From the NCBI GenBank assembly GCA_020205615.1, contig CM035167.1, positions 33,582,103 to 33,646,102 on the forward strand: a DNA stretch of 64,000 nt, read 5' to 3'. Positions 1-10,780 of this stretch are shown piece after piece. Every line of letters begins with the position of its first letter. Within the stretch, counting starts at the first letter, position 1. Position numbers and translations under genes: made by a program. The DNA is from Panax quinquefolius (lineage: Eukaryota; Streptophyta; Magnoliopsida; Apiales; Araliaceae). Below the pieces are notes generated by a model. That model saw only the letters and a list, made by a program, of their open reading frames with translations, was not told where the DNA came from and ran no database searches.

Positions 1-405
1 CAGTATCTTTTCATGAAAATATTCTTCTAATCATTCTTGAATTTTACTCTACAAAACAGTATCATGTTGACAATTTGGACGTTAATAATTCCTGGATAAA
101 ATAATTATGGAACTTGTTTTATTGAATTCTTATATCATTGTCATCATCCTCATGTTTATATTTTGTTGAAAGTCATCTGTGGCCTGTAGTGCATAGATGG
201 ACTTGGTATGATTATGACCAGGGATTATTCGGTGTAATCATGACCGTAATATTACAAATGATGTGGTAAAAGTTCTCATTGGCCCGTAGTGCATTGATGG
301 ACAGTTGTTGGCATGATCATGACCATTAATGAATACACAAATATTCTTGGCCCGTAGTGCATGGATAATTGTGGTCGTGATACTAAAGAATATCCTTGGC
401 CGTAG
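1..405 (+). mobile_element. Element B 5' LTR, left fragment (Ty3/gypsy, Tekay-like)
   Basis: This piece matches the second part of the B 3' LTR (about 17030-17430) almost base for base, including the repeated GGCCCGTAGTGCA motif. The LTR is cut at 405 by insertion of element A and resumes at 10042. The true start of the LTR lies before the window. Nothing in it is coding. Confidence 0.85.
180..405 (+). repeat. GGCCCGTAGTGCA subrepeats in B 5' LTR
   Basis: The motif GGCC(C/T)GTAGTGCAT recurs near 182, 280, 350 and 398, with unequal spacing of roughly 100, 70 and 50 bp. The last copy is where element A inserted. The same array is intact at 17204-17436 in the 3' LTR. Confidence 0.75.
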
Positions 406-973
406 TGTGACGCCCCCAAAATAGGTATACACAACACCCATTCTGAGTCGCCAAATACATGGTACAAGAAGCAAACTACAACTTCAATAATACAAATGTC
501 GTGTGAAATACGACAATATATACTGTGAGTTTAAATATAATATTGTCTTCTAGACAATATCCACACGCAAATAAATCCCCATCATAATTATTGATTCATT
601 ATTTTACAAAAATGGTGAGGACTAATAAACAACTCTCTTTAGAACCTTCATTCCATACCCCACTAAGTACTTTCGCTACATTCTCGCCTCCCGAGAAGAA
701 AAATGGAACAACAAGGAAAAGGGTGAGCTCAACTAGCCCGGTAAAGAATATTATGACTAAGATAATATACAACAAATTATCGTTAGTCTTCACGAGGAAA
801 AACTCGATAGAATACAATAGACAACAAGTTTCGGATCAATATTCGCAATGAAAATAATAATTCATAGAAGAGTTACGTAGAGAATGAAATCTACTATAAT
901 CTATGAATTTAATAAATCCATCATCAATATTTTATCCTGTAACATCAATCAATATGCATCCGAATCAAATATT

Positions 974-1165
974 CATCTTTGCACTCTGAGCCAAAGATAT
1001 TCATCGATTGGTCATGTTCATTTAAACACTGTTCATCTTTGCACTACTGAGCCAAAGATATTAATCAATCGGCCATGTTCATCTCAACACTGCTCATCTT
1101 TGCACTACTGTGCCAAAGATATTCTTCAGAAATCATTCATCTTTGCACTACACAGCCAAAGATAT
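974..1165 (-). repeat. Subrepeats (CATCTTTGCAC...CCAAAGATATT) in A 3' LTR
   Basis: Four units begin near 974, 1034, 1095 and 1138. Read on the minus strand they are the counterpart of the GGCCCGTAGTGCA array of element B. The outer arms CATCTTTGCAC and GCCAAAGATATT are constant, but the few bases between them differ in every unit (CTGA, TACTGA, TACTGT, TACACA). Confidence 0.7.
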
Positions 1166-1404
1166 TCAATAATATCATCATTTAAGACCGAGGATGATGA
1201 AAAATATTTTTAAGAAACGAATCCAAATTGAAACAAAATGACAAGGATTAAGGATTAAGGATTCGTACTTGGTTTTATCCACGCCCAAAAATACCTCAAA
1301 ATAATCATAGTGGTGTAAAATTCAAGAATGATCAAAACATGGATACAATTAGAGTTAGTATCCGGAATAGATGTTTTAGACGAAAAGAAAAATTTTATTT
1401 TTTA

Positions 1405-1613
1405 TTGAATAGTACCAGATATCGTGAATAGTGTCAGATACGTGAATAAGGCCGATACGTGAATAGTAACTCCGACACCAAAAGATAGAAATTCCACAAA
1501 AACATCTTCACGCTTCATGAATAGTACTCGTGAATAGTAACTTCGTGAATAGTAACTCATGAATAGTAACTCGTGAATAGTAACTCATGAATAGTAACCC
1601 ATGAATAGTAACC
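1405..1613 (-). repeat. TGAATAGTAAC minisatellite in A 3' LTR
   Basis: Repeats of 14-17 bp built on (C/A)(G/A)TGAATAGTAAC(T/C), dense from about 1535 to 1613 and looser from 1405. The equivalent array in the other LTR is at about 8200-8410 with slightly different unit number and spacing. Confidence 0.75.
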
Positions 1614-1887
1614 TATACATGAAAAAGTTCCAAATTTGATAAAAACTTCAGATCAACATTTCAAAGATAATGATATTGAAGAAATAATATCATTACAAAA
1701 AAATAATATCCCTTACCTCGAAAGATCAAGATTTCTAATTCGAAACACAGGATATAAAGGCTATGACTTGGACTTGCACCGTATAGCAATACTCAAAGTA
1801 TACTCAAAATACTCACAAGAATACGCCGATAATATAGAGAGAGAAAACTTGATTTCGGTGTGATTTTCAATTCTAACCTAAGACACC

Positions 1888-1895
1888 TATTTATA
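1888..1895 (-). promoter_or_regulatory. LTR TATA box (A 3' LTR)
   Basis: The minus strand reads CTATAAATAG. The same box followed by a CTCTCTCTATATTATCG-like leader recurs in the LTR of G (63638-63645), which supports a conserved core promoter. Activity is inferred only. Confidence 0.55.
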
Positions 1896-3243
1896 GAAAT
1901 TGCTTAGAACACCAAAGCAGTAAAATTTAATAAATTAATAATATAATTATATTATTTTCTACACATGTCTAGAATCTGATTTCAGCCATCAAACACATGC
2001 CACCTTCTAGAAAAAAATAAGAAAAAAACGTTTTTCTAATTTTAAATATTTTAAACTTTCAAAAATCAATTATTTCGGAGCTTCGGAACTTCAATAATTC
2101 ATAATAAATAGCCCTTTCATCAGAAAATTCGAATCTCACTAGTTTTTATAGGAAATTCAATTCTCTACAACTTTACAGAAGAAAGTTTTTCCAAATTCCA
2201 ATCAGAAATTGACCGAAATCCACAAACGGGCAATTTTACAAGTTATAATCAAATTTCGAATAATAAATGGGGTCCACCGACATGTTTAACATGTTTTAAA
2301 CATTTATTGCAACAAAAATACTCTTCCTCCTCAGATACTCATATATCCCACATTCGTTGTAAAAATATCACCGTTAATATATTATTAAAATAATATATTT
2401 AAATGAATTATTTTATCGAGAAAAGATAAAATATTAATTTTCAACAATTGTCATTTTAAAAATTTCTCCATCTATATCCACATAAAATCAATATTTTCCT
2501 CATCATATAAATCAATAATTAATTATTCACAAATAATATTATGTAATCACAATATTGACAACCCAGCGGTTCAGGAAGAGGGCTTTCAATAAGAATTTTT
2601 CTTCACTTGGCTTGCAATTAGGTGACCAAACCTCTCCTTAGACGTAACTTTCTAGACATTGCCAATAATGTTATCTAATAATATTATTCAGATAATATGA
2701 ATTATTGCTTCGATAATGAAAGATATTGTGTAATGACAATTATCAAACAACAAAGAATATAAAATATCAACGCAAAGAATTATTAACTCAATAAAATATC
2801 GAATAAAGAATTATCGTAACCATTATTGAGTAGTGCCTTCTTCACGTAAGAATCAATAATTGGTGCAATACCGTGGTATCTTCGCTCAACAACGTGTATT
2901 AGTGTGTTTTAACCATAGCGTATTCCAACAAAGATAATCTGTGAATAACTACGCCGTTATTTAAAAACAACTTATATTTGTCGTTTTTCATCCAATCGCT
3001 TTCTTTATGGGGCCCACACATGGTCATACTCGTCGCATTTAATATATTCTAACCGCATTTAATATTCCACGACCAAACGAATATTCCCACAACAACAATG
3101 AATATTTTATAACCACTTGCTTATTTTGAAATATTTGCATATTTAACCCTTAACTATCCACATTAATCAAATCAACCCTTACTATTTCAAAATAATAAAT
3201 AAAGGAAATTCCTTTTTATTTAAAAAAAATTGAGGGTCTTACA

Positions 3244-3260
3244 ACCTCCCTCCTTATGAA
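3244..3260 (-). other. Polypurine tract of element A
   Basis: The minus strand reads CATAAGGAGGGAGGT immediately before the LTR start TGTAAGACC, where plus-strand DNA priming occurs in LTR elements. It also defines this LTR as the 3' one. Confidence 0.65.
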
Positions 3261-3269
3261 ATTTTCGTC

Positions 3270-4890
3270 CTCGAAATTGGCGACGACGATACTGGAGTTT
3301 CAAAAGGTGAGGATACCTCGCTTTCATTTCCGTTTCCAATTCCCGTGTCATTTCCTCTATAAAGCATGATTCCTCCACAAAACTTTAACTTGTGGTATGA
3401 CCTTTCTTGCGTAGGACATGCTCCTTCCTATCCAAAATCTTGACAGTACCTCCCTCACACGTTAAGTCTTCTTGGCTATCTAGTGGTTTCTAACTCAATA
3501 ACGTGGTTCGGGTCTTTCACATATTTTGAAGCATGAGATATGTGAAACACATTATGAACACGAGACATACCGGAGGTAACGCAAGTCTATAGGCTACATT
3601 TCCTACTCGGTCAAGAATTTGAAATGGACCAATAAATCATGGATTGAGCTTTCCTCTCTTCCCAAATCTCGTAACACCCTTCCATGGAGCAACTCGCAAC
3701 AATACATGATCCCCCACATTAAATTCCACGTCCTTTCAATGAAGATCCGCGATAACTCTTTTGTCGATCTTGTGCCATTTGTATATCGTTGTCGAATCAT
3801 TAGTCATATCGCATTAACTCGGGTCCCAACAATGTTGCTTCACCCACCTCATCCCAACATATTGGAGAACGACATTTTTGTCCATATAATGCTTCGAATG
3901 GAACCATGCCTATATTTGTTTAATAACTATTGTTGTATGAGAATTCCACCAATGGCAAGTACTTATCCCAACTTCCTTTGAAATCTAGGACACAGAGTTT
4001 TAATATATCTTCAAGAGTTTGAGTAGTCCTTTCTGATTGCCCATCCGTTTGAGGATGGTATGCCAAACTGAATCGTAAATCCGTGCCCATAGCTTTTTGC
4101 AAGCTAACCCAAAATCTTGAAGTGAATCTTGGGTCACGATCTAAAACTATGGATACTGGGAATGCCATGCAACCTCACAATCTCATTCACGCATATACTA
4201 GAAAGACGTTCAAGGAATAAGTCTCCGTGATCGGCAAGAAATGAGCAGACTTGGTTAATCTATCAACAATAACCCAAATAGCATTGATGCCTTGAGAAAC
4301 CGTAGGAAGACCCGTAACTAAATCCATAGTAATGTGTTCCCACTTCCATTCCGGAATCTCAAGTGGTTGCAACGGACCCTTAGGTACAAGATGCTCCGCC
4401 TTTACACGTTGGCAAGTTAAACACATCGAGATAAACTTTGCAATCTCTCTCTTCATATTGTTCCACCAAAATGTATGTCGAAGATCACGATACATTTTAG
4501 TACTTCCGTGATGGATTGCAAATGGCGACGTGTGTGCCTCCATCATAATCTTGTACTTCAAATCGAGTCGTTAGAACACAAAGTCTAGAGTGGACTCGAA
4601 GTATTCCTTCTTCATCAATTCTCGCTTCCGGAATAGCTCCTTCTTGTACTTTCTTCTTCATACGCATCAGCTCCGAGTCGGTGGCTTGAGCAATCTTAAC
4701 TTTTTCTATTAAAGTTGGCTCTATGCGTATACTTGACATCATCGCACTCGTTCCTCAAGATATGATCTTCTACTCATCGCGTCGCCTACCACGTTCGCTT
4801 TTCCAGGATGGCATGATCGTAACATGTCTTTGAAATGAGTCTCCTCTTGAGTTCTTCAAGCTCTTCCCACATTCCTTGCTCCATTCGAAT
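3270..4890 (-). pseudogene. Element A pol 3' part: integrase and chromodomain, broken
   Basis: Minus-strand segments give an integrase of the Ty3/gypsy type. The zinc-binding N-terminus with HHGST and CLTCQ is near 4350-4520. The catalytic core shows [10 protein letters not shown] (first Asp), VLDRDPRF (second Asp) and [11 protein letters not shown] (catalytic Glu). GDHVLL-like and chromodomain-like traces (VLRKK, RYPHL) follow to about 3300. The frame changes at least around 4180, 3920 and 3600. Next to 4830 the RNase H core is missing: the ELKRRL block is joined directly to the HPGKANVV block, whereas these lie about 330 bp apart in B. The chromodomain places it with chromoviruses. It is not expected to give an active enzyme. 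Confidence 0.8.
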
Positions 4891-5790
4891 TTTGTATCTC
4901 TACGAGTCAGCTGCGTTAATGGAATAGCGATTCGAGAATATCCTTCAACGAATCTCGATAATAACCAACTAAGCCTGAAAGCTACGATTTCGACATCGAC
5001 TTAGGTTGCTCTCAATCGTGACTCATATCCCAATCTTGGATACCACGTCACAATGACACCTATCGCTTTACTATCGCATCTAATACGACGCCCCTACAGA
5101 GAGTTCCGCTTAGGTGAATTCCACAAAGGAAGTCACAAGATAAAGGCTCAGTACCAAATTCTATAGTTGAATTTTTAACTCGAAGTTCAATAGAGCCATT
5201 CGATATGAGATTTTAGAAATGAGTTTTGTAATAGGGTTCAAAGTCGATACAAAATTTAATATATCGAGCTTTGGGAGTAAGCCAAGAAATTCTTCAGAAA
5301 TACGTCAGAAAAATCAATAACAACAGAATATTATTCAAATCGACGTGTCTTTATTCAAATCCATAACATGGACTAAGAAAATTTGACATCCGTAATAAAC
5401 AAATGACTTCATGGCTTGATATGAAAATGTTTGACTACAATGGTTTGATTGCTTGAATTGAATAACAAAAGTTGCTTAGGAATATGAAAACTAACAACCT
5501 TACTAAAATAATCAATTTTGGCATGATGAGTAGTTAACCTTAAAATCACATCAAAAACAAATATCTCTATAGAAATAAGGTTAATGTGTAATGTGATAGT
5601 GCCAACCTAAATCAAGCAAGATTTATAAACAAAATGGATGTGATGAAAGTTTCTCCTAACGAAGTTTCCACAGATAGGTCAAAGTCTAATTTCTCCCGAG
5701 TCAAGTTTAAACGTTGAGCGCAAGTAAGTAATAGAGATAAAAGAATGGGTAGAACCGATATCTAGTAAGGTATATACTTCGCAAGAATTT
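4890..5790 (-). pseudogene. Element A protease/reverse transcriptase remnant
   Basis: Short minus-strand stretches align by eye to B. A DTG protease motif is decayed to DIG near 5750. The linker and RT start (SPYRMA region near 5180-5210) follow, and then the sequence jumps to the post-RT connection block ([10 protein letters not shown], near 4990). The catalytic FIDD segment and most of the RT palm are absent. This is a deletion derivative, with numerous small indels besides. Confidence 0.65.
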
Positions 5791-5849
5791 ATAATTAACT
5801 AACCTGCTAACCGTTCGGGTTCCTTGCATTTTGACGGCCACGACAAACG

Positions 5850-6990
5850 CTCTTCCAAGAACCGTTGACTTTGATTTTTTTCGGGACATCCTTTTGAGTC
5901 ACCATTCATTTGGATCTGGTTTCGATATCGCATAATCTCGAAAGCGATATGTCCTTCTTTTCCACAATTATAGCATACCTTAAACCTGTTGTGGGCGGTT
6001 TAATGATATGTCCCTCTTTCCCAAGATTTGTAACATACGACCGGTGGTCGTTCTCCTCCCTTAAAACTAGTTACATCTGGGCCGACGTCTTCACATGGTC
6101 GTTGTTGAATCTCCTCTTTTAAAATCTCCTCCCGACTCACTTCTTCTATTTTCATGGCCACGATTACCACCGAGTGGTTACCGCCTTTGTCTCGTATTCT
6201 TCTTTCTCCATTTGGTTATCGTTATTCGATGATCGCTATCTTCAGATGATCCTCGATTATGGTCCTCGGTTGAACGCATTTCGTTATCTCGCTCTAACAA
6301 CCGAGCCCGCTGACAACATCCGAATAGAGAGAAAATTTATGAGAAATGAGATATCGACGTATGTCGAGTTTCAAACCTCTCGTAAACATCCCGCCATAAC
6401 GCTCCTCATTCTCCACCAAATGAGGTGCAAACTGGATAACTCCATGAACTTCGCCGCACTTTGGGACACCGCCATGTTATTTCGCTCTAGTCTAATAAAC
6501 TCCACTTCCTTCATACGATCGAATACTTTCGTGGAAGTACTTGTCATTGAACTGCTTTTCAAACGTCTCCCACGACATGCCGAAAAGTTTGGATGGCACG
6601 CTTCACGATTCCCACCGAGAATCTGCTTCGCCACGGAACATAAAGGCGCGAATGGAACTTTCGTTCCTCCGTGCATCCCAAGACATCGAATATCTTGGTA
6701 ATTTGTTTGACCCACGTCTCCGCCTTTAATCGGATCCGCTTTCCTGCACTCTGGTGGTCCCAACTCTTTGAAGCGCTTGGTTGTGACCACCCGTGAATTG
6801 CTATCATTTCCTCCTCAGTATTTTGAACACGAGTCTCCCTCTCGTCGATTTTGCATGAATCGCAAAAAGCTTCTAAACATCCCTCGCTCATCATCTCGCT
6901 CGGTGGTGTTGTTCACGGGAGGAACATTACTAACTGTTGCACGTTCTCCTCGTTGGTGAGAGTGACAGCATCTCCACTTCGCCTCATTTG
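5850..6990 (-). pseudogene. Element A gag, broken
   Basis: Nucleocapsid and capsid remnants on the minus strand. A CCHC knuckle (CYNCGKEGH) is near 5960. The capsid region has KRFKELGPPE near 6780, IFDVLGC near 6680 and an NNMAVSQ block near 6450, all shared with B gag. The reading frame switches at least between 6371-6790 and 6559-6894. Gag would package element RNA in the cytoplasm. Here it can only be called a relic. Confidence 0.75.
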
Positions 6991-7177
6991 CTTCATTCAT
7001 TAATATTCTCACGACATTCTCAAATATCATCATAAAATAAGGGTTAATTAAGGAAATCAATATATCACATAATATCCCTATATATCGACCAACTAACAAA
7101 TAAGCTTAGGTAGGACACACTAGCGAAGGATTTACTCATCTCTCCCTCCTAGTTTTATTCCCGATCTCCGCCAGAGA

Positions 7178-7202
7178 TCATATCCCTAAGCTCGATATTA
7201 AC
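7178..7202 (-). other. Decayed primer-binding site of element A
   Basis: Next to the LTR end the minus strand reads GTTAATATCGAGCTTAGGG, which aligns with GTTGGTATCAAAGCTTTAGG of B (10603). The initiator Met-tRNA complement TGGTATCAAAGC is therefore recognisable but changed at several bases. Confidence 0.6.
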
Positions 7203-7767
7203 TGTGACGCCCCCAAAATAGGTATACATAACACCCATTCGAGTCGCCAAATACATGGTACAAGAAGCAAACTACAACTTCAATAATACAAATGTCGTGT
7301 GAAATACGACATAATATATAATGTGAGTTTAAATATAATATTGTCTTCTAGACAATATCCACACGCAAATAAATCCCCATCATAATTATTGATTCATTAT
7401 TTTACAAAATGGTGAGGACTACTAAACAACTCTCTCTAGAACCTTCATTCCATACCCCGACTAGTACTCGCTACATTTTCGCCTCCCGAGAAGAAAAATG
7501 GAACAACAAGGAAAAGGGTGAGCTCAACTAGCCCAAAAAAGAATATTATGACTAAGATAATATACAACAAATTATCGTTAGTCTTCAACAGGAAAAATCG
7601 ATAGAATACAATAGACAACAAGTTTCAGATCAATATTCGCAATGAAATAATAATTCATAGAAGAGTTACGTAGAGAATGAAATCTACTATAATCTATGAA
7701 TTTAATAAATCCATCATCAATATTTTATCCTCGTAACATCAATCAATATGCATCCGAATCAAATATT

Positions 7768-7960
7768 CATCTTTGCACTCTGTGCCAAAGATATTCATCA
7801 TTGGTCATGTTCATTTAAACACTGTTCATCATCTTTGCACCACAAAGCCAAAGATATTAATCAATCCATCATGTTCATCTCAACACTGCTCATCTTTGCA
7901 CTATGTGCCAAAGATATTCTTCAGAAATCATTCATCTTTGCACTACAAGCCAAAGATATT
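7768..7960 (-). repeat. Subrepeats in A 5' LTR
   Basis: Four CATCTTTGCAC...GCCAAAGATATT units equivalent to 974-1165. The variable centres differ again from the other LTR (CTGT, CACAA, TATGT, TACAA). Confidence 0.7.
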
Positions 7961-8199
7961 CAATAATATCATCATTTAAGATCGAGGATGATGAAAATAT
8001 TTTTAAGAAACGAATCCAAGTGAAACAAAATGACAAGGATTAAGGATTAAGGATTCAGTACTTGGTTTTATCCACGCCCAAAAATACCTCAAAAATAATC
8101 ATAGTGGTGTAAAATTCAAGAATGATCAAAACATGGATACAATCAGAGTTAGTATCCAGAATAGATGTTTTGGACGAAAAGAAGAAATTTTATTTTTTC

Positions 8200-8410
8200 G
8201 GTGAATAGTACCGTATACGTGAATAGTGCCGTATACGTGAATAGTGCCATATACGTGAATAGTAATTCCGACACCAAAAGATAGAAATTCCACAAAAACA
8301 TCTTCACGCTTCATGAATAGTACTCGTGAATAGTAACTCGTGAATAAGAACTCTCATGAATAGTAACTCGTGAATAGTAACTCATGAATAGTAACCCATG
8401 AATAGTAACC
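8200..8410 (-). repeat. TGAATAGTAAC minisatellite in A 5' LTR
   Basis: Equivalent to 1405-1613. It starts with three GTGAATAGT(A/G)CC units separated by TATAC and ends with tightly packed TGAATAGTAAC units. Confidence 0.75.
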
Positions 8411-8685
8411 CCGACATGAAAAAGTTCCAAATTTGATAAAAACTTCAGATCAATATTTCAGCATAATGATATTGAAGAAATAATATCATTACAAAAAAAA
8501 TAATATCCCTTACCTCGAAAGATCAAGATTTCTAAACAAAACACCGGATATAAAGCTATGACTTGGACTTGCAACAGAGTATAGCAATACTCAAAGTATA
8601 CTCAAAATACTCACAAGAATACGCCGATAATATAGAGAGAGAAAACTTCATTTCGGTGTGATTTTCAATTCTAACCTAAGCACCC

Positions 8686-8693
8686 TATTTATA
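8686..8693 (-). promoter_or_regulatory. LTR TATA box (A 5' LTR)
   Basis: CTATAAATAG on the minus strand, the same position in the LTR as 1888-1895. This is the copy that would have driven the element A transcript. Confidence 0.55.
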
Positions 8694-10041
8694 GAAATCG
8701 CTTAGAACACCAAAGTAGTAAAATTTAATAAATTAATAATATAATTATATTATTTTCTACACATGTCTAGAATCTGATTTCAGCCATCAAACACATGCCA
8801 CCTTCTAGAAAAAAATAAGAAAAAACGTTTTTCTAATTTTAAATATTTTAAACTTTCAAAAATCAATTATTTCGGAGCTTCAGAACTTCAATAATTCATA
8901 ATAAATAGCCCTTTCATCAGAAAATTCGAATCTCGCGAGTTTTTATAGGAAATTCAATTCTCTACAACTTTGCAGAAGAAAGGTTTTCCAAATTCCAATC
9001 AGAATTTGACCGAAATCCACAAACGGCAATTTTTATGTTTATAATCAAATTTCGATCAATAAATGGGGTCCAACCGACATGTTTAACATGTTTTAAACAT
9101 TTATTGCAACAAAAATACTCTTCCTCCTCAGATACTCATATATCCCACATTCGTTGTAAAATATCACCGTTAATATATTATTAAAATAATATATTTAAAT
9201 GAATTATTTTATCGTAAAAAGATAAAATATTAATTTTCAACAATTGTCATTTTAAAAATTTCTCCATCTATATCCACATAAAATCAATATTTTCCTCATC
9301 ATATAAATCAATAATTAATTATTCACAAATAATATTACGTAATTACAATATTGACAACCAGGCAGTTCCTCAGAAAGAGGGCTTTCAATAAGAATTTCTT
9401 CTTCTTGGCGCGCAATTAGGTGACCAAACCTCTCCTTAGATGTAACTTTCTAGACATTGCCAATAATGTTATCTAATAATATTATTCAGGATAATATGAA
9501 TTATTGCTTCGATAATGAAAGATACCGTAATGACAATTATTGAAACAACATAATATAAAATATCAACGCAAAGAATTATTAACTCAATAAAATATCGAAT
9601 AAATAATTATCGTAACCATTATTGAGTAGTGCCTTCTTACATAAGAATCAATAATTGGTGCAATACCGTGCTACATTGTTCAACAACGTGTATTAGTGTG
9701 TTTTAACCACCGCGTATTCCAACAAGAGATAATTGTGAATAACTACGCCAATTATTTAAAAACAACTTATATTTGTCGTTTTATTCATCCAATCGCTTTC
9801 AGTTATGGGGCCCACACATGGTCGCTATTCGTCGCATTTAATATTCCCGATCGCATTTAATATTCCACCACCAAACGAATATTCCCCAACAACAATGAAT
9901 ATTTTATAACCACTTGCTTATTTTGAAATATTTGCATATTTAACCCTTAACTATCCACATTAATCAAATCAACCCTTACTATTTCAAAATAATAAATAAA
10001 GGAAATTCCTTTTTATTTTTAAAAAATTTTGAGGTCTTACA

Positions 10042-10602
10042 TGTAGTGCGAGGGGTGATTCGATGATGTGGAATATTTATTGTTGAGTCTCAAATGATAC
10101 TTGATGATGATGAAAACCTTTTAATCATAAAAGATAGTAGATTTTATTTTCTACTTGACTTTTTAATGGATTGCTTGTTCACCGCAGATTAAACTTGATG
10201 TCATATTGTATTTTATCGGTTTAACATTGTTGGATACTAATGATAATTTATTATCGCATTATCTTAGTCATAATATTACTTCATGGGCTAGTTGAGCTCA
10301 CCTTTCTTTCACTGCTCTTTTCGTGAAATGAGAATATAATTTGGGACGAGTCGGAGAACGGAGTGATGGTCCCGAGGATAGCATTAGTAGTCCTCACTAT
10401 TCGTGAAATAGTGTGATAATAATTGTAATGAGGACTCCTTTTGAGTTTGTATAATCTCTAGTAGATAATATTTGTATTCAAACTCACGGTTTATGTTTTG
10501 TCGTATTGTACCTAAAGTTGTATTAGTAAGTTGTATTTGAATTACGTACCATGTATCCGGGGACCCAAGATGGGTGATGTATACCTAATTTTGGGGGGCG
10601 CA
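10042..10602 (+). mobile_element. Element B 5' LTR, right fragment
   Basis: Continues the LTR interrupted at 405 and matches 17430-17990 of the 3' LTR. It ends with GGGGGCG-CA directly before the PBS. The terminal GCGTCACA seen elsewhere has lost a few bases. Confidence 0.85.
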
Positions 10603-10604
10603 GT

Positions 10605-10616
10605 TGGTATCAAAGC
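10605..10616 (+). other. Primer-binding site of element B (initiator Met-tRNA type)
   Basis: TGGTATCAAAGC lies two bases after the LTR end. It fits the usual plant gypsy/copia PBS complementary to the 3' end of initiator Met-tRNA, with A in place of G at the third-last position. Confidence 0.75.
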
Positions 10617-10780
10617 TTTAGGATATGATCCCTGGCTAAGATGTGAGACTAGAACTAGGAGGGGGGAGGCGGGGAATTTCTTCGCTAGTATGACCTACTT
10701 AAATTTATTTTGTATTTAAATTGGTTGGTCAAAGTTTAGAGATATTATGTTACATGTCAATTAACCTTTGTTTTGTGGCG

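Larger units (their letters stand above)
406..3243 (-). repeat. Element A 3' LTR
   Basis: This matches 7203-10041 along its whole length. It carries GGCCC-type subrepeats (974-1165), a TGAATAGTAAC minisatellite (about 1405-1613), a TATA box on the minus strand and an AT-rich middle. It ends next to a purine tract on the minus strand, which makes it the 3' LTR. Small differences from the other LTR cluster at short motifs such as the CTACGGGCC position of the subrepeats. Confidence 0.9.
406..10041 (-). mobile_element. Element A: nested, internally deleted Ty3/gypsy chromovirus
   Basis: A complete LTR-to-LTR insertion read on the minus strand, with ends TGTAAGACC...GGCGTCACA. The LTRs are 2838 and 2839 bp and the interior is 3959 bp. 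It interrupts the 5' LTR of B. The flanking 5-mers are CGTAG (401-405) and TGTAG (10042-10046), a target duplication with one C/T difference. Gag, protease, integrase and chromodomain traces are present. Most of reverse transcriptase and the RNase H core are missing compared with B, so A could not move by itself. The family is the same as B and G by LTR termini and protein similarity. Confidence 0.9.
7203..10041 (-). repeat. Element A 5' LTR
   Basis: Partner of 406-3243, the same length within a base, and next to the degraded PBS. It contains the same subrepeats (7768-7960), minisatellite (8200-8410), TATA box and AT-rich tail. Confidence 0.9.

Noticed and set aside
180..405. Short repeats with unique spacers, CRISPR-like at first sight
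   Set aside because: Spacers are unequal (about 100, 70 and 50 bp) and the same array recurs in LTRs of the family. The genome is plainly eukaryotic.
1636..1863. A 75-codon frame in the A LTR
   Set aside because: Antisense to the promoter and leader of the LTR. No motif, and not preserved in the other LTR (8440-8660).
6174..6701. A 175-codon plus-strand reading frame
   Set aside because: It lies antisense to the gag of element A, whose family motifs are on the minus strand.
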